A stretch of 64,000 nucleotides of DNA from Ulvibacter algarum. Its GTDB lineage: Bacteria > Bacteroidota > Bacteroidia > Flavobacteriales > Flavobacteriaceae. Below, one piece after another: positions 36,503 through 46,002 of the stretch (the stretch's first letter is position 1; every line of letters begins with the position of its first letter). The stretch lies in assembly GCA_947488905.1 (NCBI GenBank), contig CANLBJ010000001.1:1-64000 (forward strand), in the 5' to 3' direction. The notes under the pieces were generated by a model, which ran no database searches, was not told the origin of the DNA, and saw nothing but the letters and a program-made list of their open reading frames with translations. The translations under genes were made by a program, and so were the position numbers.

Positions 36503-39478
36503 TTAAAAGTTTACAGCTACGTGAAATAAATATCTTTTAGAAGAAGGGAATGGTGTTACTTCTACACCAGTAAAAATAGTACCCCCACCAAAGTTAGACA
36601 CTTCAGGATCATAACTATTATAGTCAAATATGTTAATTAAATTTGACCCCGAGAAGCCTAATTTAATATTGTCAATACCACCTCCTAGAAGGCCGCCTAA
36701 CATTTCACTAGTAATATTGTAGTATATCCCTAACTCACGCATTCTTAAATAAGATGCATCTTCAACAAAAGCATCAGCAGAAACGCCTAATTGACTCACT
36801 CTGTATGGTCCATTTCCTAACTGCCCCTCTGGATCAAGATCAATTGTATCATAATCGTGACTTGTTCCATTTAAGTCTGTTAACAATGCTGTAAGGTTTA
36901 CGTTATCTCCACCTTTTTTCCATTGCCATAAAACAGATAGATCAATATTTTTATACTTAAAATTATTGTTTAAACCCATCTGAAAATCTGGCTCTGAATC
37001 TCCATGTAACTCAAAACCATTTACTCCTGGATTAGGCCCTATCCCTACTATTTGAGTAGCGCTTGAACCTTCTTCAATTCTAAAAGTACCAAGAGTTGCT
37101 CCAAAACCACCTACATTAAATGGCTCTACATCAAGACGCGTAATTTCACTAGTATTCTTAAACCAATTAACCCCTAAGTCCCATTGAAAATTATCATTGC
37201 TTATAGGTGTAGCATTAAGCGCTAACTCTATACCTTTATTTTGTAATTCTCCAGCATTTACAAACTCTGATGTAAACCCAGAAGAAGGTGGTAATGCAGA
37301 ATTAAGAATCAAGTCATCAACTGTTTTAATATAATATGTTCCCGAAAAGTCAAGCATATTATCAAAGAATGCAACATCAACACCAAATTCAAGTTCTTTT
37401 TGTCTCTCAGATTTTAGGTTAGCATCTCCTCTAACACCCGTTAAACTTATTCCTAAAACTCCCTCTGTTGAAAAAGAATTATATGATGTAAACAAAGCAG
37501 CGTTAGGAGGGAAATTTCCTGCTTCTCCATAGGCAGCTCTCAACTTAAATTGATTCCATTTTGAATCTTCATTCCAGAAACCAAACTCATTTAAGTTTAC
37601 AGCTAAAGAAGCTTTCGGGTAATAATTAAGCTTATTTGCGTCACCGTTATTAGATGATTTATCACCACGAACACCAACAGTCGCTATTAATTTATCCTGA
37701 AAATTAACCTCTTCTTGTACAAAGAACCCACTATCTTCTTGTTTCAATCTTGTTTGATTTACCCCAGTGTTAGCAGCTTGATCTACATTAGACTCTGAAG
37801 CAACTAAACCGCTTGAATTAATAAGTGCACTATTTGTGTCAAAAAATTCATTTGTAATACCTAATTGAGATCTTAAAGTAATATCACTATCAGTACGGTA
37901 TTTATGAACTAAAAACGCTGATAAATTATAATTTTTAGTCTGCGTATCTCCTTGAACAGAAACCCCATTTAAACCACCATTTACAGGAGTTTGAAACTGC
38001 AATGCTTTAGGAAAAAATGCTCTACTTTGTTGTCCATAAGTATCTAATCCCCCTCTTAAAATAAGCTCAAGATCAGAATTGTCATTCTTATAAATATCTA
38101 AATTCATAGATCCACCCATAATTAATCTATTCACTTTTTCATTATTTCTAACTAAATCTCTTGTCTGCAAGGGATTTGATGAGTTATTAGGGTGGTCAGG
38201 ATATATCCCGTCTACTGGTAAAAGATTATCCCAAGGTCTAGTTGCTGTAAGTGCAACACCTATTGTAGTACCTGTGTTATCATTATTAAAAAACCCTCTA
38301 TCTGAAGAAGAATTAATATAATTTGAACTTAAACTAAACTTTAACCAGTCTTTAGCCTTATGATCTAAATTTAAACGCAATGACGTTTTTTCATACCCCG
38401 TATTTAAAACAATTCCGCTTTCGTTATTATGAGTAACACCAGCAAAAAATCTAGTTTTTTCATCACCACCACTCATACTAAAATTAGTATTAGAGATGAT
38501 TCCTTTTTCTCCAAATATTTCATCTTCATAATCCACTAAAGTCCCGTTTGCTTGCCCAGCTACAAAAGCAGCCGCAGCGTCAGCACCAAATGATTCTAAA
38601 ACTCTAGCTTCTGTATAATCTCTTGTTCCTAAAAGATTAATAGCTTCATTCCAACCAGTTGACTGCGAGAATTTAAATTTTGTTTCTCCAGACTTACCTC
38701 TCTTAGTTGTAATAATAATTACCCCTGCAGCAGCTCTAGATCCATAAATTGCAGCAGCAGATGCGCCTTTTAATATTTCAATATTTGCAATATCTTCAGG
38801 GTTTATATCAGCTATACGGTTTGTTGGATTATCTTGACTTGAAGCACTACCACCATTAGCGGCACCAGAAACTGCATTTAAACCTGCAGATATAGAAGAG
38901 TTATCTACATACACTCCATCTATTATATACAAAGGCTGAATGTTCCCCTGTAAAGAAGTAGCTCCTCTTAACTTTACAGAAAGACCTCCACCTGGAGCAC
39001 CAGAGTTTGAGTTTACAATGGCTCCTGCAAATTTTCCATATAAAGCTCCATCTAAGGTTGCTGGCGGTGTAGTTCCTACAATTTCTGCTGCACTTAGAGA
39101 CGCAACTGCATTTGCAGAATTTGTTCTTTTAATAGAACTCGCTAGTCCAGTCACTACAACTTCTTCTAATGCTTCTGCAGATTCACTCAAAAGAATACTC
39201 TGTGGAGAAACAGAACTATAAGTGATCTCTACTGTGTTGTACCCTATAGAAGATATCACTACAACAACTGGTAGATTATCTACAGAAAGAGAAAAATTCC
39301 CTTCCATATCTGTGGTAGTTCCGTTTGTAGTACCTTTTTCAATAACGTTGACAAATGGGACAGAATCCCCCAACTTGTCATTTACTGTACCTGTAATTGT
39401 GCTTTGAGCAAACAAAACACAAGGTAAAATCAATGTGATAAATAGGATCATCCTATTTTTAAAGTTTTTTTGTTTCAT
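36503..39478 (-). CDS. SusC/RagA-family TonB-dependent outer-membrane transporter
   Basis: 991 residues. A signal peptide is followed by a carboxypeptidase-D-regulatory-like domain (about 27-105), a TonB-box-like acidic patch, a plug domain (ILKGASAAAIYGSRAAAGVIIITTKRG, typical of SusC) and a 22-strand barrel ending RYLFHVAVNF. It is the energised channel for the SusD-bound nutrient. It is the first gene of a two-gene operon divergent from aspS, with no recognisable -7 element nearby. Confidence 0.94.
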   Translation of the reverse strand: MKQKNFKNRMILFITLILPCVLFAQSTITGTVNDKLGDSVPFVNVIEKGTTNGTTTDMEGNFSLSVDNLPVVVVISSIGYNTVEITYSSVSPQSILLSESAEALEEVVVTGLASSIKRTNSANAVASLSAAEIVGTTPPATLDGALYGKFAGAIVNSNSGAPGGGLSVKLRGATSLQGNIQPLYIIDGVYVDNSSISAGLNAVSGAANGGSASSQDNPTNRIADINPEDIANIEILKGASAAAIYGSRAAAGVIIITTKRGKSGETKFKFSQSTGWNEAINLLGTRDYTEARVLESFGADAAAAFVAGQANGTLVDYEDEIFGEKGIISNTNFSMSGGDEKTRFFAGVTHNNESGIVLNTGYEKTSLRLNLDHKAKDWLKFSLSSNYINSSSDRGFFNNDNTGTTIGVALTATRPWDNLLPVDGIYPDHPNNSSNPLQTRDLVRNNEKVNRLIMGGSMNLDIYKNDNSDLELILRGGLDTYGQQSRAFFPKALQFQTPVNGGLNGVSVQGDTQTKNYNLSAFLVHKYRTDSDITLRSQLGITNEFFDTNSALINSSGLVASESNVDQAANTGVNQTRLKQEDSGFFVQEEVNFQDKLIATVGVRGDKSSNNGDANKLNYYPKASLAVNLNEFGFWNEDSKWNQFKLRAAYGEAGNFPPNAALFTSYNSFSTEGVLGISLTGVRGDANLKSERQKELEFGVDVAFFDNMLDFSGTYYIKTVDDLILNSALPPSSGFTSEFVNAGELQNKGIELALNATPISNDNFQWDLGVNWFKNTSEITRLDVEPFNVGGFGATLGTFRIEEGSSATQIVGIGPNPGVNGFELHGDSEPDFQMGLNNNFKYKNIDLSVLWQWKKGGDNVNLTALLTDLNGTSHDYDTIDLDPEGQLGNGPYRVSQLGVSADAFVEDASYLRMRELGIYYNITSEMLGGLLGGGIDNIKLGFSGSNLINIFDYNSYDPEVSNFGGGTIFTGVEVTPFPSSKRYLFHVAVNF

Positions 39479-39515
39479 GGTTGTTAGATTTTTATAATTT
39501 ATCCGAAATTACTAA

Positions 39516-39620
39516 ACATATCCTAAAACTCAACACTCATTCTTAAATTATATTTAACAAAACTCTTAAAATTACATATAAAACATCTGTAAAAAACATA
39601 TTATGATTAATAGGATATGT
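39516..39620. repeat. Separated inverted repeat between susC and aspS
   Basis: ACATATCCTA (39516-39525) and TAGGATATGT (39611-39620) are exact reverse complements about 85 bp apart in the divergent gap. They could be paired operator half-sites. No regulator is known. Confidence 0.35.
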
Positions 39621-39637
39621 AATAGTATAGTTCTTAG

Positions 39638-39645
39638 TAAATTTG
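39638..39645 (+). promoter_or_regulatory. -7 element for aspS
   Basis: TAAATTTG matches TAnnTTTG and ends 28 nt before the start codon. Confidence 0.55.
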
Positions 39646-39673
39646 TAGCCTTTACAAATTATTAATAATCACA

Positions 39674-41428
39674 ATGTACAGAACACACAATAACGGCGAG
39701 TTGCGAGTAAGCAACGTAGGAGAAGAAGTTACACTAGCAGGATGGGTGCAAAAATCTCGCGATAAAGGATTTATCGTTTGGGTAGATTTACGAGACAGAT
39801 ACGGCATAACACAACTAGTGTTTGATGAAGAGCGTACACCTAAAGAAATGATGGACAAGGCATCAAAACTAGGTCGTGAATTTGTGATTCAAGTTACAGG
39901 TAATGTGATTGAGCGTGAATCTAAGAACCCAAAAATGCCTACGGGAGATATTGAGATTTTAGTAAAAGAAGTGACTATATTAAACGCTTCATTAACACCT
40001 CCTTTCACAATAGAAGATGATACAGATGGTGGCGAAGATTTACGTATGAAATATCGCTACCTAGATATACGCCGTAATCCTGTGAGAGAAAACTTACTAT
40101 TCCGTCACAAGGTTTCTATGGCAGTACGTAACTATTTATCTAACGAAGGTTTTGTAGATGTAGAAACACCTTATTTAATAAAATCAACACCAGAAGGTGC
40201 CCGTGATTTTGTAGTACCTTCTCGTATGAACGAAGGTCAATTTTATGCCTTACCACAATCACCACAAACCTTTAAGCAATTGCTTATGGTAGGTGGTCTT
40301 GATAAATATTTTCAGATTGTAAAATGTTTTAGAGATGAAGATTTAAGAGCAGACCGTCAGCCAGAATTTACACAGATTGACTGCGAGATGGCTTTTATTG
40401 AGCAAGAAGACATCCTTAACATGTTTGAGGGGTTAACGCGTCATTTGCTAAAAGAAATTAACGGTGTTGAGATAGGTGATTTTCCAAGAATGCAATACGA
40501 TGATGCAATGCGTCTCTACGGAAACGACAAACCAGATATTCGTTTTGACATGAAGTTTGGAGAGCTTAACGAAGTAACACAACACAAAGATTTTGGTGTT
40601 TTTAATAGCGCAGAATTAATAGTTGGTATAGCAGTCCCTGGCGGAAACAAATACACTCGTAAAGAGATTGACAATATTATAAAATGGGTAAAGCGCCCTC
40701 AAGTAGGAGCGATGGGAATGATATATAGCCGCTGCAATGATGACGGTACTTTTAAGTCTTCTGTAGATAAGTTTTATGACCAAGAAGACCTTGCTAAGTG
40801 GGCAGAAGTAACAGGCGCAAAACAAGGTGATCTTGTGGTTGTACTCTCTGGCGAAACCAACAAAGTAAGAGCACAAATGAGTGCCTTACGTATGCATCTT
40901 GCTACAGAATTAGGTTTACGTGACCCTAAAGTATTTGCTCCATTATGGGTAATAGACTTCCCGTTATTAGAGCTTGACGAAGAGACAGGACATTACCATG
41001 CCATGCACCACCCTTTTACATCACCAAAACCTGGACAGCTAGAGTTATTAGATTCTAAACCAGGCGAAGTAAAAGCAAATGCATATGATTTAGTCTTAAA
41101 CGGAAACGAAATAGGTGGAGGATCTATACGTATTCACGATAAAGAAACGCAAGCAATTATGTTAAAGCACCTAGGCTTTAGCGAAGAAGAAGCTAGAGCA
41201 CAGTTTGGTTTCTTAATGGATGCTTTTGAGTACGGAGCACCACCACACGGAGGTCTTGCTTTTGGTCTTGACAGGCTAGTTGCAATACTGGGTGGTCAAG
41301 AAACTATTAGAGATTTTATAGCATTTCCGAAGAATAATAGCGGAAGAGATGTAATGATTGATGCTCCTGCCCCACTAGATGCAGCACAGTTAGAAGAGTT
41401 AAACTTAGACGTTGTTATCAAAAAATAA
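39674..41428 (+). CDS. aspS: Aspartate--tRNA ligase
   Basis: 584 residues, standard for bacterial AspRS. The N-terminal OB domain ([43 protein letters not shown]) is followed by class II motif 2 ([21 protein letters not shown]), the bacterial GAD insertion (about 290-420) and motif 3 ([15 protein letters not shown]). It charges tRNA-Asp. The genome also encodes AsnRS (asnS here), so a discriminating AspRS is expected. Confidence 0.97.
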   Translation: MYRTHNNGELRVSNVGEEVTLAGWVQKSRDKGFIVWVDLRDRYGITQLVFDEERTPKEMMDKASKLGREFVIQVTGNVIERESKNPKMPTGDIEILVKEVTILNASLTPPFTIEDDTDGGEDLRMKYRYLDIRRNPVRENLLFRHKVSMAVRNYLSNEGFVDVETPYLIKSTPEGARDFVVPSRMNEGQFYALPQSPQTFKQLLMVGGLDKYFQIVKCFRDEDLRADRQPEFTQIDCEMAFIEQEDILNMFEGLTRHLLKEINGVEIGDFPRMQYDDAMRLYGNDKPDIRFDMKFGELNEVTQHKDFGVFNSAELIVGIAVPGGNKYTRKEIDNIIKWVKRPQVGAMGMIYSRCNDDGTFKSSVDKFYDQEDLAKWAEVTGAKQGDLVVVLSGETNKVRAQMSALRMHLATELGLRDPKVFAPLWVIDFPLLELDEETGHYHAMHHPFTSPKPGQLELLDSKPGEVKANAYDLVLNGNEIGGGSIRIHDKETQAIMLKHLGFSEEEARAQFGFLMDAFEYGAPPHGGLAFGLDRLVAILGGQETIRDFIAFPKNNSGRDVMIDAPAPLDAAQLEELNLDVVIKK

Positions 41429-41456
41429 TTTTTCTTCGGAAATATGATAAACATAT

Positions 41457-41504
41457 AAAATCCCGCTTCAACATTGAATCACATTCATTGTAAAGCGGGA
41501 TTTT
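41457..41504 (+). terminator. Terminator after aspS, flanked by two CTTCGGAAAT sites
   Basis: AAAATCCCGCTT / AAGCGGGATTTT with a partly paired inner stem (ACATTGAAT / ATTCATTGT, one mismatch) and a T5 tail. CTTCGGAAAT sites lie at 41434-41443 and 41507-41516. Confidence 0.8.
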
Positions 41505-41547
41505 TACTTCGGAAATTTTAAGTATATTTAAATCTAAACACTAGTAA

Positions 41548-42129
41548 ATGCGAGCACTAAAAATTATTGGTAAAATACTCTTAGGGATAATTATTCTTAT
41601 TGTACTCTTACTCATTGGAGCTCACTTTTATTTTGAAAACAAATTTCCTATAAATGAAGATAAATACCCTCATTATATAGGGTATATAGATCAAGAAAAA
41701 GCACAGCTAAATGACGTTTATACTTTATGCGATGAAGGCGTAATAATGCACACACATCATGGCGCCGCAGAAGAAGGCTATAAAGGAAGTAAAAAAGTAT
41801 TTAGAGATAATATTCTTTCAACTTACAAAAATGAAGGCTATACAGATTCTGGCTATCTCAATTTTAGGTTTTTGGTTACCTGTGAGGGGAATCCGGGCTG
41901 GTTTGAGACCATTCAAGTTGATACAGCTTATAAACCAACTAACTTTAATGAAGCCATGGTTGCTCAGCTTCTCAATTTAACCGCCCAACCTCAACACTGG
42001 AACACATACATTTATAAAAGAAACCCTGATCACAAACATATCTTAAACCCAGAAGAAGGTCCAAAAAATTATTATATGTATGTATCTTATAAATTAAAAA
42101 ATGGAGAGATTACAGAAATATTACCTTAG
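41548..42129 (+). CDS. Membrane-anchored protein with TonB-C-like domain
   Basis: 193 residues. One N-terminal helix (KIIGKILLGIIILIVLLLIGAHFYF) is followed by a periplasmic domain. The segment SGYLNFRFLVTCEGNPGWFETIQVD and the ending YYMYVSYKLKNGEITEILP recall the TonB C-terminal fold as found in flavobacterial hypothetical proteins; this is a visual resemblance only. It overlaps the next gene by 29 bp, implying coupled translation and a shared task. Confidence 0.65.
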   Translation: MRALKIIGKILLGIIILIVLLLIGAHFYFENKFPINEDKYPHYIGYIDQEKAQLNDVYTLCDEGVIMHTHHGAAEEGYKGSKKVFRDNILSTYKNEGYTDSGYLNFRFLVTCEGNPGWFETIQVDTAYKPTNFNEAMVAQLLNLTAQPQHWNTYIYKRNPDHKHILNPEEGPKNYYMYVSYKLKNGEITEILP

Positions 42130-42964
42130 TGCTATTCTAGTCTTTCTCTTATTTTCTTGTAATGAGAGTTTTGAAGATATGTCCCCTGCAGAGCGCAAAG
42201 CACTGTCAGAAAAAGTATTTAAAGAAGGAGGATTTTTAGGGCAGGGCTCATCTGCTAGCATGACAAGAATAGAACGAGCAGTTGCAATAGACCCCACCAA
42301 CTGCGACGCCGTTAGAGAACTTTCTGTAGCAATGCTAAAGCGAGGATTAATAGACAAATGGAAACCCACCTTTGATAAAGCCGTTGCCTGCGACCCAAAA
42401 ATATGGACGCCATGGAGAGGGTATTTGTATCTTCAGTTTTATAGAGATTATGACAAAGCGATTGCAGACTTTGATGCTAGTGATACACTTACACCAGATT
42501 TTATAGACGCACCACAAGGGCAAAGTGTAGATTACTGGAGAGGGATCGCTTATTTGGGTAAAAAGGATTATGTGTCATCAATAGAATATTTCAGCAAATA
42601 TATTGATACCACTACAGAAGAAGTGGGAGAAGACTGGGCAGAACCAACTGCCTTTTTATACAAAGCAATCGCTTATTATGAAGCAGGAGACATGGAGAAT
42701 AGCGAACTCGCTATAGATAAATTTTTATTTTATCACCGTGATAAAACTGCAGAAGGGCAATACTATAAAGCGCGTATAGCACTAAGCAAAAGCAATTGTA
42801 TTTTAGCTAAAGAAAAACTAGATTTAGCCTATTTAAACTACAAAGAAGACAACCTTTTTAGGCATCCCTACACAGAAGTTTTAAGACAATTATACATTGG
42901 GAATCTAGATGACTTGAAGGTGGAAATAGAAGAATGTTTCACAAATACCCCTATTCTAAAATAA
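42101..42964 (+). CDS. TPR-repeat lipoprotein
   Basis: 287 residues. A basic N-terminus and hydrophobic stretch end in a lipobox (VFLLFSCNES; Cys20). Several TPR-like helical pairs follow (AIADFDASDTLTPDFIDAPQ, DYWRGIAYLGKKDYVSSIEYFSKYI, EPTAFLYKAIAYYEAGD). It is probably a periplasmic protein-interaction module. ATG 42101 lies inside the end of the TonB-C-like gene in another frame. Confidence 0.75.
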   Translation: MERLQKYYLSAILVFLLFSCNESFEDMSPAERKALSEKVFKEGGFLGQGSSASMTRIERAVAIDPTNCDAVRELSVAMLKRGLIDKWKPTFDKAVACDPKIWTPWRGYLYLQFYRDYDKAIADFDASDTLTPDFIDAPQGQSVDYWRGIAYLGKKDYVSSIEYFSKYIDTTTEEVGEDWAEPTAFLYKAIAYYEAGDMENSELAIDKFLFYHRDKTAEGQYYKARIALSKSNCILAKEKLDLAYLNYKEDNLFRHPYTEVLRQLYIGNLDDLKVEIEECFTNTPILK

Positions 42965-42976
42965 ACCATTTAATAA

Positions 42977-43228
42977 ATGAAGATATATCTTTACATCAGT
43001 TTTTTTGCCGCATTAACTCTAGTGATTACTGGTTTTGTTATTGGCAAGGACAATCTAGAAACTTCACATTTATGCCTAGGCTTAGGTGTATGTTGCCTCT
43101 TCTTTTTATGGATGCCAGCATTTATATATCACCGTTGGAAAAATAAAAATGTACAAGATTACATGCTCAATAAAGAGAACATTATGAAGATGAGAGAGCA
43201 CGTAGATAACAAGCAATCAAAACGATAG
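42977..43228 (+). CDS. Small two-helix membrane protein
   Basis: 83 residues with two hydrophobic segments (about 4-22 and 33-52) and a charged tail (WKNKNVQDYMLNKENIMKMREHVDNKQSKR). It starts 12 bp after the TPR lipoprotein stop and is likely the third gene of that operon. I recognise no family. Confidence 0.65.
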   Translation: MKIYLYISFFAALTLVITGFVIGKDNLETSHLCLGLGVCCLFFLWMPAFIYHRWKNKNVQDYMLNKENIMKMREHVDNKQSKR

Positions 43229-43276
43229 CTTAAAAAATAAATAACCTTATGTTTTAAAAGGCCATTTAAATTAACG

Positions 43277-43284
43277 TACATTTG
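43277..43284 (+). promoter_or_regulatory. -7 element for the cold-shock gene
   Basis: TACATTTG, 27 nt before ATG 43312. A possible longer frame starts inside this element and is therefore unlikely. Confidence 0.55.
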
Positions 43285-43311
43285 TGTATTATTAATATTA
43301 TTTTTTACAAA

Positions 43312-43503
43312 ATGGAAGGAACAGTAAAGTTTTTCAACGAATCAAAAGGTTTCGGTTTTATCACAGATGATGAAACTGGAAAAGACATTTTTGTACACAT
43401 CACAGCTCTTAGCGGAGAAACTCTTAACGAGGGTGATAAAGTAGAATATGTAGAAGAAGAAGGCAGAAAAGGAACGGTAGCAGGCCAAGTGCGTGTTATC
43501 TAA
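43312..43503 (+). CDS. Cold-shock-domain protein (CspA family)
   Basis: 63 residues: MEGTVKFFNESKGFGFITDD, then GKDIFVHITAL, the two nucleic-acid-binding motifs (KGFGFI and DIFVHI). The length matches the family (63-70). It binds single-stranded RNA or DNA as a chaperone. An in-frame TTG ten codons upstream (43282) falls in the promoter. It is monocistronic with its own terminator. Confidence 0.95.
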   Translation: MEGTVKFFNESKGFGFITDDETGKDIFVHITALSGETLNEGDKVEYVEEEGRKGTVAGQVRVI

Positions 43504-43535
43504 AGAATAGATATATCTTTTTACATTTGATTACC

Positions 43536-43564
43536 AATCCCGCTCAATGAGTGGGATTTTTTTA
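43536..43564 (+). terminator. Terminator of the cold-shock gene
   Basis: AATCCCGCTCA / TGAGTGGGATT with one G-U pair, then a T-run. Confidence 0.85.
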
Positions 43565-43645
43565 TAAATTAAATTTAGGCTTGAAAATCCCTCAAAATAT
43601 ATTTTTAAAGGGAGACTTTCTATTATTGTTTTAGAGAATAGTTTT

Positions 43646-44095
43646 CTAATTCAAATTCCGCTTTTCAATAAAGAATTTTTTAAGAATTTTTGAGCAGTCT
43701 TCTTCTAAGACTCCACCGCTCATTTTTGTTTTTGGGTGCAGCTTAGTATCCATGGCAATACAACCACGTTGCTCATCGCGTGCTCCATAAACAATTTTAG
43801 ATATCTGACTCCAAAATAAAGCACCTGCACACATTTGGCAAGGCTCTATGGTTACATATAAAGTACAATCTATAAGATACTTTCCGCCTAGATAGTTTGC
43901 TGCTGCAGTAATGGCTTGCATCTCTGCGTGAGCAGTTACATCATTTAAGGTTTCTGTGAGATTATGTGCTCGAGCTATTATTTTATTATTAGCAACAATG
44001 ACCGCCCCTATAGGCACTTCTCCTTGACTATACGCTTCTTCTGCCTCTTGTAAGGCACGTTTCATAAAATAGGTATCGTCGTATGGTTGTATCAT
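43646..44095 (-). CDS. tadA: tRNA adenosine(34) deaminase
   Basis: 149 residues from ATG 44095. The zinc site is VTAHAEMQAI (HAE) and IEPCQMCAGAL (PCxxC). Context MKRALQEAEEAYSQGEVPIGAVIV at the start matches TadA. It deaminates A34 of tRNA-Arg(ACG) to inosine. A start three codons upstream is also possible. It is convergent with the cold-shock gene and divergent from dxs. Confidence 0.9.
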   Translation of the reverse strand: MIQPYDDTYFMKRALQEAEEAYSQGEVPIGAVIVANNKIIARAHNLTETLNDVTAHAEMQAITAAANYLGGKYLIDCTLYVTIEPCQMCAGALFWSQISKIVYGARDEQRGCIAMDTKLHPKTKMSGGVLEEDCSKILKKFFIEKRNLN

Positions 44096-44163
44096 TTTAA
44101 TCATTTTTAGAAATGTAAAATTACAAATTAACTCTTAAGTCTAATAACATTACTCTTTACTAG

Positions 44164-44171
44164 TATCTTTG
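44164..44171 (+). promoter_or_regulatory. -7 element of dxs, apparently leaderless
   Basis: TATCTTTG matches TAnnTTTG and ends 4 nt before the GTG start codon at 44176. No TTG was found at -33. Confidence 0.55.
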
Positions 44172-44175
44172 TATT

Positions 44176-45969
44176 GTGAGCACTACTCTATTACATAAAA
44201 TTAATTCTCCAGTAGATCTTAAAAAACTATCGCAAGATCAGTTACCTCAACTTATTCAAGAACTACGCACTTTTATTATAGAGGCAGTAGCTACAAAAGA
44301 GGGGCACCTGGGGGCAAGCCTGGGAGTTGCAGAACTCACCGTCGCGCTTCATTATGTATTTAATACTCCCATTGACAAGTTAATCTGGGATGTGGGACAT
44401 CAAGCTTATGGTCACAAAATATTGACAGGACGTAGAGATAGTTTTGACACCAATCGTAGATTAAATGGTCTTAGTGGCTTTCCAAAAATAGAAGAAAGCG
44501 AGTATGATGATTTTGGTGTTGGCCATAGCAGCACTTCCATTTCGGCAATGCTAGGGATGGCGATGACTGCAAAACTAAAAAGGTTAAACAGACAACACAT
44601 AGCAGTAATTGGCGACGCATCTATCGCAAGTGGAATGGCTTTTGAGGCGCTTAATCACGCTGGAGTTACAGACACTAACATGCTTGTCATATTAAACGAT
44701 AACGCTATCGGGATTGACCCAAGCGTGGGAGCATTAAAACAGTATTTTACAAAAGTCACATTAGATGGTGCGCCAGACACAGACAACATTTTTGAAGCAT
44801 TAAACTTTAATTATTCTGGACCAATAGATGGGCATAATATAGATGTCCTTATTGCCGAAATGCGCCGACTTCAAAAAATTGAAGGTCCAAAATTATTGCA
44901 CGTAATTACCAAAAAAGGAAAAGGATTAAAACAAGCCGAAGAGAATCAAGTTACCTATCATGCTCCTGGAAAATTTAACGCTGAGACTGGAGAGCTTATT
45001 CCCAAAAACAGTGATGGTTTAGCACCAAAATTTCAAGATGTTTTTGGGTATACCATTGTAGAACTTGCAGAACAAAACCAAAACATTATAGGTATCACGC
45101 CTGCGATGCCAACAGGTAGCTCGCTAAAGTATATGATGGAGCGCTTTCCAGACAGAGCATTTGATGTAGGTATTGCAGAACAACATGCGGTAACACTAGC
45201 TGCGGGTATGGCTAAAGAAGGTATGCACGTATTTTGTAACATTTATTCAACTTTTATACAAAGAGCCTATGATCAAATAATTCATGATGTGTGTTTACAA
45301 AATCTACCTGTTATTTTTTGTCTTGATAGAGCGGGAATAGTAGGTGAAGATGGCGCTACTCATCACGGTATTTTTGATATTGCTTTTTTAAGATGTATTC
45401 CTAACTTGATTGTATATGCACCTAGCAATCTATTACAGTTAAGAAACATTTTATACACTGCTCAACTAGGATTAAAACAACCTATAGCAATTCGGTACCC
45501 CAGAGGAAGAGGTATTATTAAAGACTGGAAACAGCCTTTTACTAAAGTTGAAATAGGAAAAGGACACATTTTAAAATCTGGAATTGAGATAGCTATTATA
45601 ACTACCGGAAGCATAAGAAGAAACACAGAAAAAGCTATTGCAGATTTATCTAATGATGAACAAAAAAGCGTTGGACATTATGATTTAGGTTTCATCTCCC
45701 CTTTAGACACAACATTACTCCACACTATTTTTGGTACTTATAAAAAGATTATCACTATTGAAGACGGTATACTTCAAGGAGGTTTTGGGTCTGCAATTTT
45801 AGAGTTTGCAGCCACTCACTCTTATAAAAATAAAGTGACTTGTCTTGGTGTTGATGGATACTTTCCGCAGCACGGTACTGTTGAAGAGCTTCACGCAGAA
45901 GCAGGTATTTCTTCTACTACTATAAGTAATCAAATCCAGCATATTTTGGCACAAAAAAAGGCTCCCTAA
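44176..45969 (+). CDS. dxs: 1-deoxy-D-xylulose-5-phosphate synthase
   Basis: 597 residues, starting at GTG 44176. This is the first step of the MEP isoprenoid pathway: pyruvate plus glyceraldehyde-3-phosphate to DXP. GHLGASLGVAELTVALHYVF, WDVGHQAYGHKILTGR, GVGHSSTSISAMLG and the ThDP motif region GDASIASGMAFEALNHAG with LNDN follow in order. The C-terminal half has DVGIAEQHAVTLAAGMA (catalytic Glu) and RAGIVGEDGATHHGIFD. The GDA in place of GDG seems usual for flavobacteria. The only nearby promoter abuts the start. Confidence 0.96.
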   Translation: MSTTLLHKINSPVDLKKLSQDQLPQLIQELRTFIIEAVATKEGHLGASLGVAELTVALHYVFNTPIDKLIWDVGHQAYGHKILTGRRDSFDTNRRLNGLSGFPKIEESEYDDFGVGHSSTSISAMLGMAMTAKLKRLNRQHIAVIGDASIASGMAFEALNHAGVTDTNMLVILNDNAIGIDPSVGALKQYFTKVTLDGAPDTDNIFEALNFNYSGPIDGHNIDVLIAEMRRLQKIEGPKLLHVITKKGKGLKQAEENQVTYHAPGKFNAETGELIPKNSDGLAPKFQDVFGYTIVELAEQNQNIIGITPAMPTGSSLKYMMERFPDRAFDVGIAEQHAVTLAAGMAKEGMHVFCNIYSTFIQRAYDQIIHDVCLQNLPVIFCLDRAGIVGEDGATHHGIFDIAFLRCIPNLIVYAPSNLLQLRNILYTAQLGLKQPIAIRYPRGRGIIKDWKQPFTKVEIGKGHILKSGIEIAIITTGSIRRNTEKAIADLSNDEQKSVGHYDLGFISPLDTTLLHTIFGTYKKIITIEDGILQGGFGSAILEFAATHSYKNKVTCLGVDGYFPQHGTVEELHAEAGISSTTISNQIQHILAQKKAP

Positions 45970-45982
45970 AAAGGAAGCCTTT
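45958..45982. terminator. Terminator between dxs and the convergent peptidase gene
   Basis: AAAGGCT (45958-45964) / AGCCTTT (45976-45982), overlapping the dxs stop codon. Confidence 0.65.
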
Positions 45983-46002
45983 GTAATAAAATATATTGCT
46001 TA

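Noticed and set aside
35137-39478. A polysaccharide utilization locus
   Set aside because: Only susC and susD are present. No carbohydrate-active enzyme, sulfatase, peptidase or regulator lies next to them, so a PUL or any substrate cannot be claimed.
42934-43146. Possible 70-residue protein overlapping the small membrane protein
   Set aside because: It is out of frame with the membrane protein, spans the end of the TPR gene and has no sensible composition; the 83-residue frame is the better gene.
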